From: SLLG01 sp964403935
GTDB lineage: Bacteria; Verrucomicrobiota; Verrucomicrobiia; Opitutales; Oceanipulchritudinaceae
NCBI GenBank assembly: GCA_964403935.1
Contig: CAYOIB010000055.1
Span: 1 to 17,810, forward strand
DNA length: 17,810 bases
Direction: 5' to 3'
Shown here: piece after piece, positions 14,073 to 17,810 of the stretch
Numbering within the stretch: the stretch's first letter is position 1
Layout: each line of letters begins with the position of its first letter
Notes under the pieces: generated by a model
Databases searched by the model: none
What the model saw: only the letters and a program-made list of their open reading frames with translations
Told to the model about the DNA's origin: nothing
Program-made: the position numbers and the translations under genes

Positions 14073-17000
14073 ATGCCTACCGACTGTGCCGTCTTGGAGA
14101 ACCGTTTTGGACCTTCCATCCACCTTCCCGAACGAAAGAACCTGCTGGGAGGCCTCCAGTTTGAACGCTGCTTGTCCTCCCCCGGCCAGCATCCATACGA
14201 GGAAGTCAACTGGGAGCGGCGGGACGTCCGCATCCGGGACTGGGCGACGGGCGATGTCCGCTTTGAACGGCTCGGGGTCGAGGTGCCGGCCCATTGGGAC
14301 GAGAACGCCGCCACGATTGTTGCCGACAAGTATCTCTTTGGACGCGAGCCGGATAGCGCCGAGTTCGAGGATTCCTTTAAGCAGGTCTTTGATCGCATTG
14401 CCAATACCTACACGGTTTGGGGGTGGGAAGAGGGCTATTTTTCGGCCCTCGACGATGCCGCTATTTTCAACGAAGAGCTGAAGTCCATGCTGGTGCGGCA
14501 GATGTGGGCACCAAACAGCCCGGTCTGGTTCAATATCGGACATTGGGAACAGTGGCGTTGGGGGCGGCCGGATCTGAGAGGTATTCTCGGCGGACGCGGG
14601 AACCGGGCCTTCTACGCCTCCGGTCAGGACTCGATCGAAGTGAAGGAGGTGGACAATGTCTATGCCTACCCCCAATGCTCCGCCTGCTTTCTGACAGAGG
14701 TCGAGGACACGATGGAGTCCATTCTCGGGCACCTCACGACGGAAGGACGCGTTTTTGCAAGCGGCTCGGGCGTCGGCATCAACATATCTTCCATACGCTC
14801 TTCCCGAGAACCCATTACCGGGAAAGGCCGCTCTTCCGGGCCGGTTTCTTTCGACCGGGGGTGGGACCGGATGGCAGGAGCGATCAAGAGTGGGGGCAAG
14901 ACGCGGCGGGCGGCGCGCATGGTCATCCTGTTCAGCGATCACCCGGACATCTTTCGCTTCATCCGTTCGAAGAACGATCAGGAAGCCATCGCTAAGGTCA
15001 TCCTTCGCGAGCACAATGTACGCGTGAAGTTGGTCGAGCTCGCCAAGACGAAGCGTGTCGAAGGTTCACCGGCGGAGCGGATGGCTGCGGAGTTGATCCT
15101 CCATTTGCCGGAAGCCAATGATATCGTCTATGACGGCCACATGGATGGGCTCCTCTATGGCGATACCCTCAGCAATCAGAACGCCAATCACTCAGTGTCG
15201 CTCAAAGGCGATTTCTGGCAGGCCTATCGGGCGAAAGGTGAATATGCCACGCGGTGGGTGACGCAGCCCGAACAGGTTGAGGAAACATTCAAGGCGGAAG
15301 CGCTTCTCCAGGCGATGGCGGACGGCGTTTGGAACAACGGTGAGCCGGGGCAGCACAATAACGACTGGATTAACCTCTGGAATCCCGTCAAGCAGGATGG
15401 TGATATTACGACCTCAAATCCATGCAGTGAGTACCTTCACCTCAATAATACCTCCTGCAACTTATCCAGTTTCAATGCCTATCGGCTCTTGGATCCGGAG
15501 ACCCAGACCTTCGATCCAGACCTGCTCGTGCACATGGCGCGGCTGGCTATGGTGTGTGCGGATCTGAATGTCGAGCGGGGTGGCTTTCCCATACCCGAGA
15601 TCGCCAAAGGGACTCGGACCTACCGCACAACCGGTATCGGTTATGCCAACGTCGGCGGTGCCCTGATGGCGCTGGGCGTCCCCTACGATTCGGATGAGGG
15701 CCGCTGGGTCGCGAGCCAGTTGGTCAGTCTGCTCACGGCGGCAAGTTTTCGAGCGAGTGCGGAACTGGCGAGAGAGCTGGGACCCTATGCGGCATTTGAC
15801 CGAACCAGCGACAACTTGCGCGAGGTTATCAACCTGCACGCGGCCTGCCAGGAGGTCGCCGCCTCACTCCCGATGGCGTCACGCGAGGCGACGCTCGCCC
15901 GGATCGACAGCCTCTGGAGGGAAAAGGGGCGCTCGCTCCCAAGAGCGCAGGGTCTGACGGGGCGCGATGCCATGATCTCCTTTGCCCGGGCTTTTGTGGA
16001 GCCCGACAACATGGATGGCAAACGGCTGCGTTGTGTTGAAAAGATCACGGCCCGCGCAACTGAACTCTGGAAGGAAGTCGCCGCAGCGGAATGCTTCCGA
16101 AACTCCTTCGTAACGGTCATGGCTCCGACGGGAACTATCTCGGCTCCTCTTGGTTGCTATGATGAAGGAACGACATCAATCGAGCCTGACTACAGCTTGG
16201 TCAAATACAAGCAGTTGTCCGGCGGGGGCTCGATCAAGCTCTTCAACCGGCTTGCGCTGCGGGGTCTGACGTACCTTGGTTACGATAGGGCGACGGTTCG
16301 CGAAGCGGCTCTGGAATGCGCTGGACTCGATGGCTTGATCACCGCCAGCGGAGGCATCACGCAAGCGGCGGAGCATCTCGCCCATCCGTGGCCAGCGGAG
16401 AACGAAGGGCCTGTGAGACAAGCGTGGCATAAGGCGATAGGGGTGGAGCCGAATGTTCAGGCTATTGAGAGCCATATTCTCCAGTTGCGCACGCGAGCGC
16501 ATGAGCCTTCATTATCCGAAGCCGAGGGACTCATCTTGAATGGTTCAAATCACCTCGAAAGCGCACCATTCATCAAAGCTGAGGATCTGCCTGTCTTTGA
16601 CTGCTCGGTGAGTAATGGCGACGGCACGCGTTCGATCGCACCCACCGGGCACATGCGAATGCTCGGCGCGATCCAACCGTTCATCAGTGGGGCGAGTTCG
16701 AAGACAGTGAATCTCCCTCACCAAGCCACGCGTGAGGAGATTCAGGAGTGCTTTGTCATGTGCCACGACTTGGGCGTGAAGTGCATCGCCCTGTTCCGTG
16801 CGGAAAGCAAAGCCAACTCGGTGTTTCAAGTCGACACCCCCGAAGGACGGCGTTTGCAGCCACAGGCCGTCTGGGATTCGCTTGTCGAAGCCGCGGAGAA
16901 GCAGATGGAGACCTCCCTCCGGGAAGCCTCCACACCGCGTCGGCGTAAACTGCGCGGCCGCCGGATGGCCCAGACGATCAAGTTCACCATTGGAGGTGCC

Positions 17001-17576
17001 CTCCGTGGCTACCTGACAGTTGGGATTTATCCGGACGGACGATGCGGCGAGATATTTGGCCGAGTGGGGCAGACAGGGACATTTGCCAGCGGTCTCCTCG
17101 AGGCCTACTGCAAGTCCATTTCGGTCGCTCTACAGTATGGAGTTCCCCTTGATGAGATCATCCATGACTTTCGCTATGTGGCCTTCGAACCTTCGGGCTT
17201 TGCTCAAGTGGGCGACGACGCCGAGAACGAGAGCGCCAAGGCAATTAAGTCTTGTTCCAGCTTGGTCGACCTCATCATGCGAATCCTGGACTGGCTTTTC
17301 CCGGCACCGTCCCGTCATCTCATCGACCTCAATCACCCGGGCGGTGCCAAACTGTCCTGGAATGATGCCTCCGGTCCGGTTGAAGTGTCTGCATCCTCCC
17401 GGTTGGAACCCCAATCAGCTCCCTCCCGACCGGGAAACGCCAACACCTCCACCTTGCAGCAAAACAGCGCCAACCTGTGCCCAAAGTGTGGGCAGATGAC
17501 CTACATCCAAGACGGAAAGTGCCGACAGTGCCGAAACCCCGCATGCGGCTTCAAAGACGGCGGTTGCGGCGAGTAG
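14073..17576 (+). CDS. nrdJ: Ribonucleotide reductase, class II (adenosylcobalamin-dependent)
   Basis: This is a 1167-aa oxygen-independent RNR that uses adenosylcobalamin to generate the thiyl radical, so no small subunit is needed. The N-terminus (about 45-100) matches large NrdJ proteins; no ATP-cone is visible. Visible residues: Cys202 and Cys205 (YPQCSACFL), of which Cys205 is the probable redox cysteine; Asn449-Cys451-Glu453 (NPCSEY), the radical centre; and Cys462 (TSCNLSS), the second redox cysteine. APTGTIS, GTTSIEPDYSLVKYK and GHMRMLGAIQPFISGASSKTVN are classic. A TSCPD-like region (about 975-1070, GEIFGRVGQTGTFASG to SCSSLVDLIMRIL) precedes a Ser/Pro-rich linker and a terminal Cys cluster (1136, 1139, 1150, 1153, 1158, 1165) resembling a zinc ribbon or thiol-relay tail. 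The ATG at 14073 fits the family; no Shine-Dalgarno sequence is seen. It appears to be a single-gene unit. B12 dependence is a family property. Confidence 0.96.
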   Translation: MPTDCAVLENRFGPSIHLPERKNLLGGLQFERCLSSPGQHPYEEVNWERRDVRIRDWATGDVRFERLGVEVPAHWDENAATIVADKYLFGREPDSAEFEDSFKQVFDRIANTYTVWGWEEGYFSALDDAAIFNEELKSMLVRQMWAPNSPVWFNIGHWEQWRWGRPDLRGILGGRGNRAFYASGQDSIEVKEVDNVYAYPQCSACFLTEVEDTMESILGHLTTEGRVFASGSGVGINISSIRSSREPITGKGRSSGPVSFDRGWDRMAGAIKSGGKTRRAARMVILFSDHPDIFRFIRSKNDQEAIAKVILREHNVRVKLVELAKTKRVEGSPAERMAAELILHLPEANDIVYDGHMDGLLYGDTLSNQNANHSVSLKGDFWQAYRAKGEYATRWVTQPEQVEETFKAEALLQAMADGVWNNGEPGQHNNDWINLWNPVKQDGDITTSNPCSEYLHLNNTSCNLSSFNAYRLLDPETQTFDPDLLVHMARLAMVCADLNVERGGFPIPEIAKGTRTYRTTGIGYANVGGALMALGVPYDSDEGRWVASQLVSLLTAASFRASAELARELGPYAAFDRTSDNLREVINLHAACQEVAASLPMASREATLARIDSLWREKGRSLPRAQGLTGRDAMISFARAFVEPDNMDGKRLRCVEKITARATELWKEVAAAECFRNSFVTVMAPTGTISAPLGCYDEGTTSIEPDYSLVKYKQLSGGGSIKLFNRLALRGLTYLGYDRATVREAALECAGLDGLITASGGITQAAEHLAHPWPAENEGPVRQAWHKAIGVEPNVQAIESHILQLRTRAHEPSLSEAEGLILNGSNHLESAPFIKAEDLPVFDCSVSNGDGTRSIAPTGHMRMLGAIQPFISGASSKTVNLPHQATREEIQECFVMCHDLGVKCIALFRAESKANSVFQVDTPEGRRLQPQAVWDSLVEAAEKQMETSLREASTPRRRKLRGRRMAQTIKFTIGGALRGYLTVGIYPDGRCGEIFGRVGQTGTFASGLLEAYCKSISVALQYGVPLDEIIHDFRYVAFEPSGFAQVGDDAENESAKAIKSCSSLVDLIMRILDWLFPAPSRHLIDLNHPGGAKLSWNDASGPVEVSASSRLEPQSAPSRPGNANTSTLQQNSANLCPKCGQMTYIQDGKCRQCRNPACGFKDGGCGE

Positions 17577-17810
17577 GCCCCCTGAATCCAAAAAATAAGA
17601 TCCTGGCGGAACATAGAACATAGCAGGAGGGTTGGAAACTGCAGTTCCAGAGTGTCGAAGCTTTATTAACCCAGAGTTATATAATTTGTCGCATATGAAC
17701 GACAAAGTGGCTTTTGGCATGAGCTGGGATCACAGGATTAAGAGCAGAAAAATAATATTAACACAGACATAATAATTCTTGATATTTTCGGGAGGAGTGG
17801 GAATATTGTC
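17577..17810. other. A+T-rich downstream region with no recognised gene
   Basis: After the nrdJ stop the composition changes, most clearly from about 17660, with runs such as AAAAATAATATTAACA and ATAATAATTCTTGATATTTT. It contains a 7-bp tandem (AACATAG twice), the inverted repeat at 17685-17706, and GGAGG at 17791-17795, which could be the ribosome binding site of a gene starting at or beyond the window edge (for example TTG at 17806). No terminator for nrdJ and no convincing ORF were found. Confidence 0.6.
17685..17706. promoter_or_regulatory. Operator-like inverted repeat next to a TATAAT box
   Basis: TTTGTCG (17685-17691) and CGACAAA (17700-17706) form a perfect 7-bp inverted repeat with an 8-bp spacer (CATATGAA). 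A perfect TATAAT (17680-17685) abuts its left arm, so a protein bound here would cover a transcription start. No good -35 hexamer was found at 16-18 bp spacing, so a functional promoter is uncertain. Confidence 0.4.

Noticed and set aside
17623..17655. Hairpin TGGAA-ACTGCAG-TTCCA as a terminator for nrdJ
   Set aside because: There is only a 5-bp stem and no following T-tract.
17695..17772. 25-codon ORF starting ATGAACGACAAAGTG
   Set aside because: It is too short, has no ribosome binding site, and its start lies inside the inverted repeat; there is no protein-family support.

Overview
The window is a G+C-rich stretch of bacterial chromosome, apparently from a metagenome or draft assembly because it carries two runs of exactly 100 N. 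Almost every gene is housekeeping. No tRNA, rRNA, CRISPR array, transposase, integrase or phage gene was seen. The class Ic ribonucleotide reductase (RNR) resembles the chlamydial enzyme in both subunits. Together with a large class II RNR and a stand-alone CoaC, this suggests an uncultured bacterium, possibly of the PVC (Planctomycetes-Verrucomicrobia-Chlamydiae) group or a nearby candidate phylum. That placement is inference and is not proven by the sequence.

Layout. (1) Positions 1-4462 (+): the 3' part of nrdB, then nrdA, closed by a strong intrinsic terminator. (2) 4474-4974 (-): a small membrane protein resembling the PGPGW family, divergent from (3) trpB and yicC (5223-7479, +), which overlap by ATGA. 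trpB is interrupted by an N run that is demonstrably an assembly artefact. (4) 7487-10827 (-): an oligopeptide-type ABC ATPase overlapping (GTGA) a Ski2-like helicase, convergent with yicC. (5) 10977-11804 (+): a PhnP-like metallo-beta-lactamase-fold hydrolase, whose end overlaps the end of (6) accA (11791-12813, -). (7) 12988-13849 (+): an RDD-family membrane protein, broken by the second N run, overlapping (ATGA) a CoaC-only flavoprotein. (8) 14073-17576 (+): nrdJ, a 1167-residue adenosylcobalamin-dependent RNR. (9) 17577-17810: a tail with no recognised gene that turns A+T-rich and holds an operator-like inverted repeat beside a perfect TATAAT.

How the genes fit together. The window carries two complete routes to deoxyribonucleotides about 10 kb apart: an oxygen-activated class Ic enzyme (NrdA/NrdB) and an oxygen-independent, B12-dependent class II enzyme (NrdJ). 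The rest covers tryptophan synthesis (TrpB), RNA metabolism (YicC, helicase), fatty-acid initiation (AccA), CoA synthesis (CoaC) and transport. Many gene pairs overlap by 4 nt, which suggests translational coupling. Recognisable Shine-Dalgarno sequences are rare outside such junctions.

The most notable points are a leucine at the radical-tyrosine site of NrdB, an altered conserved loop in AccA, a CoaC without an adjoining CoaB, and the assembly joint in trpB. I did not find a convincing new multi-gene system; the window is mostly ordinary core metabolism with some unusual variants.
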